Below, in pieces: positions 29,496 through 41,761 of a stretch of 64,000 nucleotides of DNA. The translations under genes were made by a program, and so were the position numbers. Source of the DNA: Strobilurus pachycystidiatus (taxonomy: Eukaryota > Basidiomycota > Agaricomycetes > Agaricales > Physalacriaceae). The notes below the pieces were generated by a model, which was not told where the DNA came from, did not search any database, and saw only the letters and a program-made list of their open reading frames with translations. Location: assembly GCA_019915135.1 (NCBI GenBank), contig JAHLMK010000030.1:1-64000 (forward strand). The letters are read 5' to 3'. Position 1 is the stretch's first letter; each line of letters starts with the position of its first letter.

Positions 29496-31058
29496 ATGGC
29501 ATCCGGAACCACTCACTCTGTACGTTCTTCTCCTTCGAAATTCGACGACGTCTTGTTGAGCACTCTGGTCTTTGTATAGGAAACAATAGGATGGCAAAGT
29601 ATGCCTCCCGAAATCAAATCGCTTATAGTGGAATCCATCCGCGGGGAGCGCAAGCACTGGTATCCTGAAGAGAAGCCCTCCCTTATCCCGATAGCGCTCG
29701 CAATTCCTGAAGTTCGGGGCGATGTGCGTAGAATCAACTTTCGGAGAGTCGTGCTTTACTACTCTTCTTGGGCCCGTCACTGTGCCGAAAATCATGCCGA
29801 AATGAACAGGACAAATCAATTCACCAAATTCCTCGAGGATTCTAGTATCGGGATTGGACCCCTCGTGAAGTCCTTAACGCTGGTGGGCGACATTTACCCC
29901 GGGCATGATGTTTTGCACCACGGCGCTCTTCCCTGGATTTTGGCCAACTTGACAAATTTGCAGTGTCTCGAACTCAGGCGTTGTGCTTTGGATGGCATTC
30001 CAGACTTCACCGGGTTTCTATCTGGCCTCCGTGGCTCGAGCATCAGTATGCTGACCATGTTCGAATGCTCGGGATCGTTCGAAAGACTCACGTCACTTCT
30101 TTCCACTCTGTCTACATCCTTACGCCGCCTCACGCTTTTCGGAAATTTGAGGATGACCGACTGGCTCATTTCTGCGCCCTTCAGGGTTTTGGGGAGAATT
30201 CGTGAGCACAAGGAGTGGGATATCTTTGACTTTGATGACCCGGCCATTCGCGCATCGTGCCTCGTGGAATTGCCCTCGCGCACCGCCTTCCTTGAGCTGG
30301 ACTCACTGCTTATTTTTGGGAATAGTGACAATTGCGAGGGCGTTTACGCATTCTTTGATTTGCTCTGTGCTTCGGAGCAGATATCGCCATTGCGAAGCGT
30401 CTCGTCGGTCTGCCTCTGGCCCGATAACATGACAGAGAACATTACTCGTCGCCTAGGAAATTTGCTCTTGCGGCATGGGAGCTCCATCAGAGAGGTGATC
30501 TCTCGCGGGATGGTCCGCTGTAAGCCTTCACTCCCTTGAATACGGTACCATCTGATCATACTAGGTGTTGATAGTACTACACCTGTAGGATTACCCTCAC
30601 TGGCTCTCCAGATGCTCGAGTCTCTCGAGTTCACTGTCGGTGCCCAGGATTGGCTGCCTCAAGATGCCTCTTCACTTTCATTCTTTGTGCAGTCCCTCCG
30701 TAACGTCACTCCCATGCAATCTGCCTTACGACGCTTGGTGATCAATTTCAATATGTCCTTCTCAGTCGCCGAGGACGACATACAGCGACTGGAGATGGCA
30801 AAGCGGCACCAAGCACCCTGGGGGACTCTTGATGCCGCAGTATTTTCGGTGCGAGAGACAGTATCTTCCCTCACCATCACTACCTCTGGTACTCGCTGCC
30901 AGACTAGTCTCGTGGGTGATTGGCTGCGGACTGTGTGTCTCCCGCGGACCACGGCGCACTTCGGTGTGGACGGCAGCTCATTTGGGATGGATGACACTTG
31001 TCGGTTTCAGTTTGGTCCAAGAATACCCAAAATTGATACTCGCGCCTACACGTTCTGA
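29496..31058 (+). CDS. F-box/leucine-rich-like protein, copy 1
   Basis: Exons 29496-29519, 29580-30519 and 30565-31058 join in frame to about 485 residues. The first exon is only 24 bases (eight residues), followed by a 60-base intron in phase 0. The protein begins with GWQxMPxEIKSLIVxxIRG, the place of an F-box-like helix, and continues with irregular leucine-rich segments, like many agaricomycete F-box/LRR substrate-recognition proteins of SCF ubiquitin ligases. The F-box itself is degenerate, so the role is inferred. A full-length relative with the same exon layout lies at 54628-56244. No stop or frameshift is seen. Confidence 0.72.
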
Positions 31059-31148
31059 GTGTAATACCTCATTGGCGCATTTGCCGTCCGCACCCTTGGT
31101 CTCTAAAGTACTGTACATCAGATTTGAAAGCGAGTAGCACCCCGTCGT

Positions 31149-31702
31149 TCACGAATGTGTATCCATGTCCCCGAATGTTGCGTAAGAGCCGGGTCGACGG
31201 AGAGAGATAAGCTGCTGATTAACACAAGAGAAGTACTGTAAATCGATGCCCAATACTAACCAGTATCCCATCCGTCGCCAGATGCCGTAAATGTTCTCTC
31301 TGTATTCCACCGTATATGTAGCTCTTTCATCTACTCCGAATATGGCTCGCTTTATTTTCTCGTTATAGATCATTTTCGAGGCGAACCAAGCCTGCTTCGA
31401 GAGAACGCGTCCTCGTTTCTCGCAGTGTACAACATACATCAGGTGATGACACGGCCGAATCAGAGATACGTACACTCCCCCCAAACCAGTGCGCGCATCC
31501 ACCTGAATTGCTTCGGGTTCAAATCATTATCCAGACAGTAGTAGCACTGCTGCCGCAAGCCCTCGTCGTCAATCAAACTTCGACTTCGTGGCAAACAACC
31601 TGCGTCTTCTTGAACGTATCGATCCTCGTCGCATGCTGGTAAGACGAGCGAGACATGGGTTGGACTCGAGCAGTGAACCTGAAAACGCTCCATGGCTTCA
31701 AC
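31149..31702 (-). pseudogene. Frameshifted MYND-like relative
   Basis: Read on the minus strand from about 31702, segments match the gene at 26929-27718 in changing frames: LLESNPCLARLT (against LLESEPCVARLT), KKTQVVCHEVEV, DDEGLRQQCYYCL and RENIYGIWRR (against KQNIYGVCRR). At least two frame changes occur before the CYYC motif, and another lies in the zinc finger. I therefore call it a decayed copy in inverted orientation. Bases 31703-31895 hold no feature. Confidence 0.6.
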
Positions 31703-31895
31703 CTTCCAGGAGAATTAGAATCCAATCACAACTACTTTAGCAGTAACGGGAAGATTTACTGTTAATATCTATCTGTGCGTCAGACGTCGTGATTCGATTA
31801 GCGGTATACAGCTGATGTTGACCAAAGAGCCAGGTACAGCCTACAAGCACGGTGTAGCAAAAACGACATGTATGAGCGAGGACTGTACAACGCAA

Positions 31896-33213
31896 TCAAA
31901 AGAACAGTGTTTCCCCGATATCGCAAACAGTGAATGCTCCTTTCTCAATCCCAAGCTTCTGACACTCCTCCTCCAACATCCTCGGAGGCTCCGTGACCTC
32001 CTCCGTCGTCAATATCCAAGTACCCCAGTGCATCCCCACGGCCCGCTTCGCCTTGACATCCCTAAATATCCGTACACTGTCCTGCGGGGCGCAGTGCATA
32101 GGACTCATCATCCGCCTCGGGTTGTACGCCCCGATAGGTATCATCGCGAACTCGACCTCGCCAAACCGCGCCCCGATCTCTGCAAAGGCAGGACAGCACG
32201 GCGCTGTTTCTTCTTCCGCTTCGTTCGCGACCGATCGGTACCCAGTGTCGCCGGCGAAGTAGATGTGTGCGGGTTTCGGCGAGGATGAGGATGAGGGCGT
32301 GGTCGTGACCATCCAGCTCGACCACAGTGCTTTGCCTCTGTCATGGATACCGCGGCTGGATATGTGTTGGGAGGGGGTGCAGGTCAGGGTGATGGTGTCA
32401 GAGATAGAGGCATCTTTCGAGGACGGCACCGTTATGTCGGCTTGTTGCCACCAGTCGAGCGTGTGGTAATTGGATTTGGGGATTCCTATTGAGGAGAAGT
32501 ATCCTTCGTTGCCGATAGGAGCGAATATATGTGGCTTGCGCTCCGAGGACTTGAATAGCGTTGTAAGGGTATATGTATCCATGCTGGAGGGTGCGTGAAT
32601 TAGGGATGTTGCGTGCGAGGAGGGAGTGTGTGTGACTCACTGGTCATAATGGTTGTGCTGGATAAGAATGAAAGATGAGAGGGATTATCACAGCGTGCAA
32701 GGGGACGCGTACCGAGATGACAATAACATCGACAGGAGGAAGGTCCTCGACATCGCAAGGCGTGGCTAGTCTCAGCTCATCAGAACGGGCGTTGTGAGAT
32801 CAGGTACTGCGCGCACCTGTAAATCGCTTCGGCCCCATGTATTGGGACGGCGAGCATCTTTCGCTGAACACCGGATCGAAAAGGATCCTCCCGCCCTTCT
32901 CCAACTCTAGCAAAAAGCATGCGTGCCCAAGCCATGTCGCCTTGGCGCCTATCCCGTGTTGCGACTGTGCCCCCTCGCTCGCACCCCACGTCGGCGTCCG
33001 GACAGGAACCGCGTTTTTGGGTGCGGTCGGCATTGTCCACAAGGCGGAGATCAAACCGCGGAGGCTGAGGGCCATGCGGTAGGAGGGCCAGGGATTCTGG
33101 AATCCGGCTGGACTGTTAGACAGCCAGTGCGAAGGGCGGGATTCCGAAGTATGCGTAGGAAGGGGGTCACATCGAACGGTTATGGCTGCGGCGGAGGCGT
33201 TTGTTGAGGCCAT
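31896..33213 (-). CDS. NAPE-hydrolysing phospholipase D-like metallohydrolase
   Basis: Exons 33213-32817, 32765-32713, 32657-32641 and 32583-31896 join in frame to about 384 residues. The protein has the metallo-beta-lactamase fold of the NAPE-PLD/FMP30 group: ATWLGHACFLLE, then ILFDPVFSERCSP, then the metal-binding motif SHNHYDHMD (H-x-H-x-D-H), then YFAGDTGY and AMIPIGAYNPR. Family members release N-acylethanolamines from N-acyl-phosphatidylethanolamine; the yeast relative is mitochondrial. Exon 3 is only 17 bases and encodes the core of the metal site. Introns are 51, 55 and 57 bases. A TATAAA lies about 90 bases upstream (33301-33306). Confidence 0.9.
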
Positions 33214-33300
33214 GGTGATGCGCTGAAGGCCAGTACGCGGGAGTCTGGTGGCGATAGACAGGGTGAAGATGAGGGGATAGATATAGTGGCATGGCGGCGT

Positions 33301-33306
33301 TTATAA
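33301..33306 (-). promoter_or_regulatory. TATA box of the NAPE-PLD-like gene
   Basis: TATAAA on the minus strand, about 88 bases before the ATG at 33213. The rest of 33307-33729 holds nothing I can support. Confidence 0.4.
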
Positions 33307-33729
33307 GGAGTCTCGGTGTGAGAGGCATCGTGTCACGTCACGGCAGGTCCCATGGGCCATTGCCGCGGAACAACAACAGCAACGCCTGACTTGCGTAAGT
33401 AAAAGGAGTGCCGTGATACTATAGCCGTACCACCAGCGCATGTGCGGTTCGAAGTCGTACTGTGAAGATTGCTTGTTTAGTCAGTAAGCGTCATCACCCG
33501 AGCGTTCATGATACCACACTGCTCTTCTTCAGCTTGATACTATAAACTGTCAGTGGGCCTGAACATGTAGCATAGGTTCGAAGGCTGCCGAACGAAAACG
33601 ATCGTGAATTTAGTCTGACAGTGGCACGCGGCAAGTCTGCCGCTGCTGCGTGCCACCATGCCGAGTAGTAGACGTTGACACATCAATGATCAAATGGATC
33701 AGCGTCACCCTTAGTCTCCCTTAGTCAGC

Positions 33730-33765
33730 CTACTATAAAGCCGCAACAAGTTCCGTTTATAGTAG
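33730..33765. repeat. Ten-base hairpin CTACTATAAA/TTTATAGTAG
   Basis: A perfect 10 bp inverted repeat with a 16-base loop, directly to the left of the candidate element at 33779-34229. Its function is unknown. Confidence 0.6.
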
Positions 33766-33778
33766 TCTGATTTCATTC

Positions 33779-34229
33779 GCGCTACCGATACCGGTACTCA
33801 GCATTCATCCTAATCGGGTAATACGAAAAAGGAAATCCGACCCTTCCAACCGAATCCGTCGCCTCTTGCCTCCTGCTACATAACTCATATCAAACTACTG
33901 TGTCCTTTGGTCGCATAGTCTCTCCGTCTCATTCAATAAAATTGGTTGAACCTTACATCCCTGCCGCTAGATAACCGCAAAAGCACCAAAAAATGTCAAG
34001 CAACAGCCATTGATCCTCCCATTCCGTATCCCAACCTTTTTGGTGCCAGCAACTTAACAGAAGACGCACCGCCGTCACATATGCATATTCAAGGAATGCC
34101 AGTAGCCATAGAAGTGCTATTACAGTCCTCGACGCGAAGGAAACCGATGAAATTGAGCAACGCGGGCAGTGGACATTGGGTCACATGCTTCGGCATCAGC
34201 CGAATAGCGACTACCGGTATCGGTAGCGC
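33779..34229. mobile_element. Candidate miniature inverted-repeat element
   Basis: Bounded by perfect 18-base inverted repeats, GCGCTACCGATACCGGTA, with some further similarity inside. Total length is 451 bases. I see no convincing target duplication, and no transposase frame. It could instead be a chance inverted pair, though 18 bases is long for that. Confidence 0.45.
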
Positions 34230-34682
34230 GATCAAAACTAGACTACGTCACCCTCCATCTGGCGTCGGAAGTTCGGATGTCTGCTAAGCAACATTGGTTG
34301 CGCGCCCTCAGCTTGAAGGAAGGCTATAGCAGATCATACCATCTCTACTAATTTTTCTGCAGCCGGGGACAACCGATTCCAATTGATCCTCGTAAGTTTG
34401 AGAAGACACTTGGCTTCTCGTCTCAAAGGTAGTACTTGGCCGAGTCCTGTTTGAACACGTTCAGTCGGGCTAGGCGATTTGTGCTCGTATATGCGCCGAC
34501 AGAAAGGGCGCAGAACAAGAGCATCGACATGGTGCGTGATATGAGCCAAGGCATTGGTAGTGTCGACCAACCACGGGCGGATAGGCTCATGTATACACAA
34601 GAATTGCGAGGGCATAATGCAGAATCACTTGTCAAAGATCACATTACCGTCGAGACAAGGACAAAGTACGTATCAAACCCAG

Positions 34683-35077
34683 TCAAAGCACATCCCACCC
34701 GCCAGGCATCGTCTTGTCAGTCATCTGTAATGATCGTTATAGGCCGCTTGACGAAGGAGTGAAAACGTAGCATCACAACACACCTTTGAAGCCATTTGCA
34801 GACGCCACAGTTCCCGCCTAGCCTTCAACGTCCCTGTGTTCGTCCAATTCAATCTTCTGAGAGCCTTTGGGTGAGCTTCAGGTGGTGGAGTAGGGCCATC
34901 GGGCCGCGGACAAAGTCGAGACGTGCGGTTGGCGTGAGTGGTACACAGAGGATGGCCGCCAGCGGTCGGACGCGGGTTCATGTCGCAGCCAGCAATGCTG
35001 CCATGTGGGCATGTGAGTGCAGCTTCATCGTCGATTCCTGAGCAAAACTTGAAGTCGATCGTAGCGGGAGTAGTCAT
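34683..35077 (-). CDS. Small cysteine-containing hypothetical protein
   Basis: Exons 35077-34784 and 34724-34683 join in frame to 111 residues across a 59-base intron (GTGTGT..TTACAG). The first 65 residues have five spaced cysteines and two histidine-cysteine neighbours (FCSG, TCPHG, GCDM, PLCTTH, RLCPRP), which hints at a small metal-binding fold. The C-terminal part is basic. I do not recognise it. The ATG choice is the first in frame. Bases 34230-34682 and 35078-36421 show no gene I can support. Confidence 0.4.
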
Positions 35078-35858
35078 TGTGGCAAAGCGCGCCAGTTCAG
35101 GCTCGGGAGATGGCGCGCGACATCGGTGTGTATGGCGACGAGCAGTCAGAGTCGTCCGTTTCAAGGCGTGGAAGACCTGTTTGTGAACCTTCTTGCGCTC
35201 CACGGAGCTTACTGGGCCAGATGTTCGAGTAGATATAGGAGCGCACATATCTAACGACGAAAGCGCGATGAGGTGAGAGCTGGTATACAGAGGTTATGGC
35301 GAGACGCACCGGATTGGGGGACGAGAGTATTACACGTCTATGAGGCAGGTCTTGTAGATTTCTGTAAGCCCATCGCATTTTATATAGGGGAGGTTAGCCT
35401 TGTTTATTGTGTCTCTTGTTGTAGTCCTCGCCGGATCGTCGGTAGTTTCCATGCCATTTAGCCCAAGGCTTTTTTGCCCTGTGTTAAGCGTCGGCGTCGA
35501 CGTCCAGAAGAGCGATCAGCGATTCAGCGTCGAATGCCTGTGGATTCGGGGAAGAACGAGCTCGAAAGTTGTGACATACAGTGCATGATCCGCTGTGACG
35601 CGGCATCTGCCGTCCTCGGATTTCTTCGGCCGTCATCATACTATAACCCTTGCGAGTACGCAGACCTTTATGTCTCCACTCGACCATACACTGGCACAAG
35701 ACGACGAAGACCGGGCATGACGGTCGTTGGTTATCTCGCTCGGTAGGGCTTCCGAACTACGCTCAGGCTTTCGTGCCCGGCATGGCCTTCGTTCTCATCC
35801 ATGATCCATCACTATGTTTTCCGTCCACATCTCTTTGACATCTCTATTTTTTGTATGA

Positions 35859-35874
35859 CTGATACGTGTATCAG
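35859..35874. repeat. Perfect 16-base palindrome
   Basis: CTGATACGTGTATCAG is fully self-complementary, with ACGT at its centre. It stands alone between genes; it may be a transcription factor site or chance. Confidence 0.35.
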
Positions 35875-36421
35875 GCTCTCAAAAAGCGTGTCGCTCGGCT
35901 ATTTCGATGCTGATCGATGATTGTTTCGTGAAGGTAGGAATCTTGGATATTTCTATATGCAGCGTGCTCGGGCTCACGGTATGGCGACACACCAACAAGT
36001 CGGCCTCCATCAGCCCGCCACCGGAACGTTGAGCGACGAGAGCTGCTGTTGCTGCTACTCTTCCTCAATGGCGAGTCTATTGACACTCTCGACATGATTC
36101 TATAGTCTATGCCTGTCCTCAGCAATTTTGGACAACCTCTGACTCGACATAAATTCGAGCGTAGGCGTCGGGATTGAGCAAGGTCGGTACTCTACTCGCT
36201 CACAGCTACTTCTCTCGTCGTTATGACTCTATTATTATCGCTCGTCAGACAGGCGGGCGCTGATTCAAGTAACCCCGTCATATCGTTCGAAGAATGGATC
36301 CCCAAACGGTACGGAAACTTCAATCGTATAAGTAACAGCGCTGTAAGACCCAACACTTCATTCCTCATTTTCTCACTCAGTTCCTCTTCTTACAGTCACT
36401 CGAGCATTGAGTCAATAATCG

Positions 36422-37561
36422 ATGTCTTCGGCGACAATTGACTACGCCTCGTCATACGGCTACCACTGGCTTGGTGTCGCAATCTTCTTTGCGGTCGCGT
36501 ACGTCCCGCCCTCTGCGTGGTTCCTCTACAAAGCGATCACCAAATTCACGTTCGCTTGGGTCATCATGATTGTTTTTTGTCATGGTGAAATCTTTTGTCG
36601 GCACGCCATAGTCCCCTTTGTCTAACCGTGAATCATAGTACGCGCTGCAGCCTTTTCCATCCGCGCCCTCGAGATCGGCATCACCTCTGTTGGCGAGAAT
36701 AAAACTATACTCATTGTAGACCAAATCCTACTCCTCGCGGGCTTCTTTGGGCTGTTGTTTGCGACGTTTGGCGTTGTTCTAGATCGGTACGACCATCGTT
36801 ATCGTCTTGTTGACTTTTCACCAACCTATCCAACAGTCAGATGTTCTTCGAGAATGACAACCCTCCGTCCATGTTCAAACGTCTCCAACGACCCATTTTC
36901 CACATTTCCGGCATGATCGCAGTGTCCCTTGGGATCTTCGCTGCTACTCAATCCATGTCGGTGGATAGCAAGATCTCGAAGGATACCATAGATAGGCTGA
37001 GGAAGCTCAGCGCGGCTATGTTCCTTCACATGACGATCCTCGTCGCTGTACAAACCGGGCTTCTCATTTGGCGCCAGCGGAGGCACAGTCGTGAGTTCTT
37101 CTATCTCTCTCGCCGTCGACCCATAGTAGAATGTAAGACACACAGACAAACGAGACGACTTCTTGGAACTCGGCACAGCTTCATCATCCTCCTCCCTCGG
37201 AGCTTCCAAGCCCGTCCTCGGTACCACGACATCGCCGACTAGGATCCTTGTCGAAGAGCAGCGGAGCGGTGAGCTGACTCCCCTCACCTCCTCCTCCGGT
37301 CCTCTCCCATCAGTGCATCTGGAAGCGAAAGACCACTCCGGCGCAACCTCGTCTGCCAGTTCCGGGCTCATCCTTGCTGGTATCTCAGCACTGATGCTCG
37401 TTCGCGAGATCTTCACCCTCGCCGTCATCGACGATCCTTCGAAGCAGATGAACGAGCATCTCTGGTACCCGTTCGTCGCCGTCCCGGAGCTCCTGTGTGT
37501 GCTGCTGTTCTGTGTGCCCGGACTCGTCCCGGCAAGGAGGGATCTTCCCAAATGTCACTAA
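36422..37561 (+). CDS. RTA1-like/DUF7702-type membrane protein
   Basis: Exons 36422-36584, 36639-36786, 36837-37090 and 37146-37561 join in frame to 326 residues. About seven hydrophobic segments are visible: two in exon 1, two in exon 2, two in exon 3 and two in exon 4. The end YPFVAVPELLCVLLFCVPGL resembles fungal RTA1-like proteins, which sit in the plasma membrane or vacuole and are linked to lipid stress resistance. The exon 3-4 junction carries a long charged loop. The exact family (RTA1 or DUF7702) is inferred from memory of such patterns, so take the function lightly. Confidence 0.65.
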
Positions 37562-39957
37562 GATGGACATGGAAAAAGGTCACAAAGTTTTGGCACGCCT
37601 TACCGCTCTGAGATGTGAGGTCGAAGAAAAAAGCTCTATTTATTTATCTATTGTCTCCGATTAGCTGTGTAGGTCTTACCTCTTGCTCAGGAAGTGAGCG
37701 TAGCAAAGATACACATTGAACTTCGTAATCGTCGGTCGCTGATGGAGGAAACCCATTGATCTCGCATGGGTGGCCGCACAGAGGACTTGCCGAGAGTTTT
37801 ACTTACCTCCAGAATGCGCAGAAGAGGAACAACATCCTTTTGTACGTCTTTCTGTCAAGGGCAGATGACAACATGGGGCTAGCGCTGACCTGAGAATTTC
37901 CAGAGCTTCGTGACCACCTCCAAGGCCATTTGGTGCCATAACCATCTTATATTATATGCTGCCTCGTGATCATATGATGTCTCCTGGAGCACAAGATGAC
38001 GAGTGTCCGCCACTCAGTTCAAACATTCAGCTGTCACCTCCAGAGAGCGATTTGACGCCGAGATCGTAAACTTAATTCACTTCACTTTGACTTGTGGCGT
38101 TACTGTGCGTACGATGCTCGCTTCAAGCGAGACATGTTTCGAGCATTCAAAGTCGGTCTACATGGACATAGCGTGCTACTCTGAGGTGCCGTATGACGAA
38201 GGTGTCATGCGTGTTGAAGTTTGTTCCCCTTTCGCTAAACTATTGCGCTCAGGTGTACTCATATAGCTGTTCCGGCAGATCAAGGCAGAGATAGTCTCCC
38301 AATCAGCGACAATGACAGATGGAGGGTGAACTGTTCTTGTACAGAGTGCTGTACCACATGGTGGCTGCCACGGCTCTGAAGCTATGCCTTTCATGGACGC
38401 GAAGAAAGAGATCAATGCGCTTGCCGTCGACGTAGTGATGACATTAACGTGGGATACTAAAGGGCGTGGCTGGCAGGTCGGAAAATGAAGCGCATCTTAC
38501 CGCAAGGAGTCTCATAAACGAAGAGGTGGATCCCATAGTTTCGTCGGGAACCTATCCCTCTAAAACAAACGCCGAGTATTGCAGGCCAAATCTCGACTTA
38601 CAAATCGCAATCACAGTCAACGGTAGCCCGAGCAAAAATGAAACGTGCAAAGAGGATCAAGAAGGCAATGCCTTGAAAAAAAAACGGCAGGATCCAGCCT
38701 AGCACTGGAGCTTCATAGCTTGGCATAGGAGACGTCAGAGTGGCGGTTACAGCGCAGTGATCCTGTGATCGGTAAACAGGACCGAATATCCGATTCATTC
38801 AAACCCACGTGGCACATTCACCGCTTGTCTTTCCGCTGCCATCATCGCGACCACACGCCCTCCTCAGCTCTACGCGACACCCTACTCAAACCTCCGTGGA
38901 GGCCCGTCTCAGTATTGCACTGAATCCGCGGTGTCTTGCACATGTGCCCGATGTATTGACTGGTGATTAAAATTGATCTCCACACCAAGCGGAGGAGTCT
39001 TCTCGTAACTCCAGTAACTCCAGTACTCGGTCCATGCATCTGGGCGTATCCAACCTGGAGACTCGACGGCCTACGCCAGTTCCATCGGTTAAACTTATCG
39101 ATTGCAGCTCACACGACCTCGAATGCGGTCATTTCCCGCGTCAGGTCGGCCAATAGATGTACACCTCTTTTCTTCTCCGTGACCGGTACTATACAAAACG
39201 TGAAATTTTCGTGAAACGGTGTGTGTGCGTTTTGACCTACATAGAGCCTCGTATTCCAACTGTCACGTCTCTCCCGCAGAAATGGTGTCCAGCAAGAATG
39301 TAGCTGGTGTAGTACCGTCCAGGACTATTTTCGACGTTCGAATGCGTGAACTCTGTGTAAACTACGAAAGGGTAGACTGAGCCTAGTCGCGCCGATGGAC
39401 CGTTCCCATTTGGTGCCCACCGTCCACGTGCCTTGGATACTGTTCCCGGCTCGAGGTAGTGAGGCACAGGAGCGTGTTTCAGGGTGCGTTAATGACGCAG
39501 ACTTCGGGATTCGCTTTTGTAGATCAGGCCGTTAATGTGCATTGTGCTACAGAAAAAAATGATGTGCCGTCAGCGTTTCCGCAGACAAGAGCGGTAGTCT
39601 CTCCCTCCATGTCCTTGTCCCGTTTCAGTTACCCTTTCGCCGGTCGGAGTCTGACGCGTCATGGGGCTGGCCACGATGTAGGCCACATCGGACTGTTCTT
39701 AGAACTTCGGAGAAGGAGAATGATGGTATGTATTTGACGCGGGACGTTTAATGTGCCTAGCATGATGTGATTCGATAACGTTGTTCTGCTCAATCGTTCT
39801 CCTTGAATGTTTTTGCCGTGACATCAGGGATTCGATCGGAGATGTGATCAGTGCCGAGGGGCGCGTGTTACTTTTTCTTCTCGCGCCCCCAACAAACGCA
39901 CACCCGGGGCTTTATAAGGTGAGACACCGCGCACAGTCTCATCCCTACTATTCGACC
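37562..39957. other. Intergenic, no gene seen
   Basis: In 2.4 kb I find no frame with plausible splicing or a recognisable motif, and no inverted-repeat element. The only feature of note is the likely TATA box of the next gene (TTTATAAGG, about 39911-39919). Confidence 0.5.
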
Positions 39958-41059
39958 ATGCGCGCTGCCTGGGTATCGCTACTATCCAAGACGGAATATC
40001 TGGCCGGGCTTCTCGTCGTGGATTATGGGCTCAAAGCTGTGGGAAGCAAGTACCCTCTTGTGGTGATGGTTACAGAAACTCTGAGACAAGACGCGCGAGA
40101 TGTGCTCCGTGCCCGAGGCCTAACGATGGTCGACGTTGGCAGCATACGGCCAGGGAGCGGCCGCGAATCCTTCGACAAAACGGACGCGCGTTTCTCCGAT
40201 ACATGGTCAAAGATCCGGTAAGTGACCGTCGGTTCCTTCGAAAACACATTCTAACATGTTCATTGTTCCTCCGGTCTCTTAGAATCTTCGAACTAGAGGC
40301 ATACGACGTGAGTGATGCTTTTAGGGGCTACACAAAATCTCATTGAAGCACTATCTAGCGTGTAGTACTCCTGGACGCCGACATGGTTATACGACGCAAC
40401 ATGGACGAGTTAATGGACATGGAACTCGGACGGAACGAAATTGCTGCATCACATGTATGCGCATGTAATCCTCGTAAACGTCCCCACTACCCTCCCGACT
40501 GGTGAATGTTCGCCCCTTTTACCGTCCAAGACAGACGCACTCACTACGCTTCTCTTCACCCGGCAGGATTCCCGAAAATTGCCCACACACCGCCGTGCCA
40601 TCACCGCTCTCTCCGCCGCCCATGTGGGGCCCGGGAAAACCACGCCCCTACGAAGAGCTCAACTCTGGTCTCGTCGTGCTCACACCCTCCCGCGAGCTCG
40701 CCCGAGCAATCATGTCGCGCCTAGCTGCGTGCCATGTGGACAAGTACTATTTCCCCGATCAGGACCTCTTGAGCGAGCATTTCCGCGGCGCGTGGCGCCC
40801 GCTGCCGTGGTACTACAACGCGCTGCGGACGCTGCGCGTGGTACACCCAAACATGTGGAGTGACGAGGAGGTGCGGTGTGTGCATTACATATTGGCGGAC
40901 AAGCCGTGGATGGAGCGGGTGCCTGAGGGCGGCCCGGGGAGCGCGTTTGATGACATGAATCGCTGGTGGTGGCAGGATTTTGAAAAATTGGGGAAGGAGA
41001 TGGGGCGGGCCGATCCTGCGGGGTGGCGCATGGTGGCTGCGAGTGTTGCACCTGAATAA
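39958..41059 (+). CDS. GT8 family glycosyltransferase, glycogenin-like
   Basis: Exons 39958-40217, 40283-40307, 40359-40501 and 40567-41059 join in frame to 306 residues. The start AAWVSLLSKTEYLAG with YPLVVMVT is typical of glycosyltransferase family 8. The metal-binding D-x-D is in YDRVVLLDADM, straddling a junction after a 25-base exon. Then FNSG-like LNSGLVVLTPS and a late ADKPW, equivalent to the NKPW block, follow. Members transfer a sugar from UDP-sugar donors; glycogenin and galactinol synthase are the best known. No signal peptide is seen, so it is probably cytosolic. Substrate is unknown. Confidence 0.88.
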
Positions 41060-41761
41060 GACCACATGCTACTGCTTACTGTACTTACAATGTCAGGTCG
41101 CTGATATTCTGAGGGAAATAATGGTCCGGAAATTACTCAAGTGTCTTGACAGCCACTCTGAAATAATTACACGTTTTGCAGAGACGAACATGCATGATCA
41201 AGCTGAAGTCTCTTTTTGGAAACGGTGATGGTAATTAGAAGTTTGACGACTGAGTTTCTCGCGAACTCTCCAAACCTCTGGCTCCATGACCTAAATGAAT
41301 CGAAATGAACTATTCGCCACATGACAGCAGAGCACCATGGCGAATAACGCGCATCCGCTCGGTGCTGTGCTCCTGCGCGAGGCAAAAGCAAAGATAGGAT
41401 CATACAGACAAAGCTACGGTCAGTTTAGAGTTGTCGATTTCCCAAAACAACACGGGATAGGATCGACTTCCGTCGAAAGTGCAATATAACTAACCCCATT
41501 TCATCGACGGAAATGAAGATTGAAGTGATAACGAGGTGCCAGGTGCGTCATCAATAAAACTCTTGGGAATACTACTAGAGGAACACCCTGCTGAGTGTCG
41601 ACTAAGATTTGTCAGGAAAGCGCGGGATTGTGAGCGCATGATTTGGAGCTCTAGTAGTAGTCAATCAATGAGCAGGGACATTTCCTGGGACAATACCAAT
41701 AACACTAACCGAGGGATCATGATTGCAAAACATGTCAGCTGAGTGACGGAGATGAAGCTTA

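Noticed and set aside
33946..34287. 113-codon frame within the candidate element
   Set aside because: It begins at TTG, has no recognisable domain and lies inside an inverted-repeat unit.
35466..35699. Possible exon with CTVCHNF and an acidic end
   Set aside because: I found no convincing partner exons or start, so I left it out.
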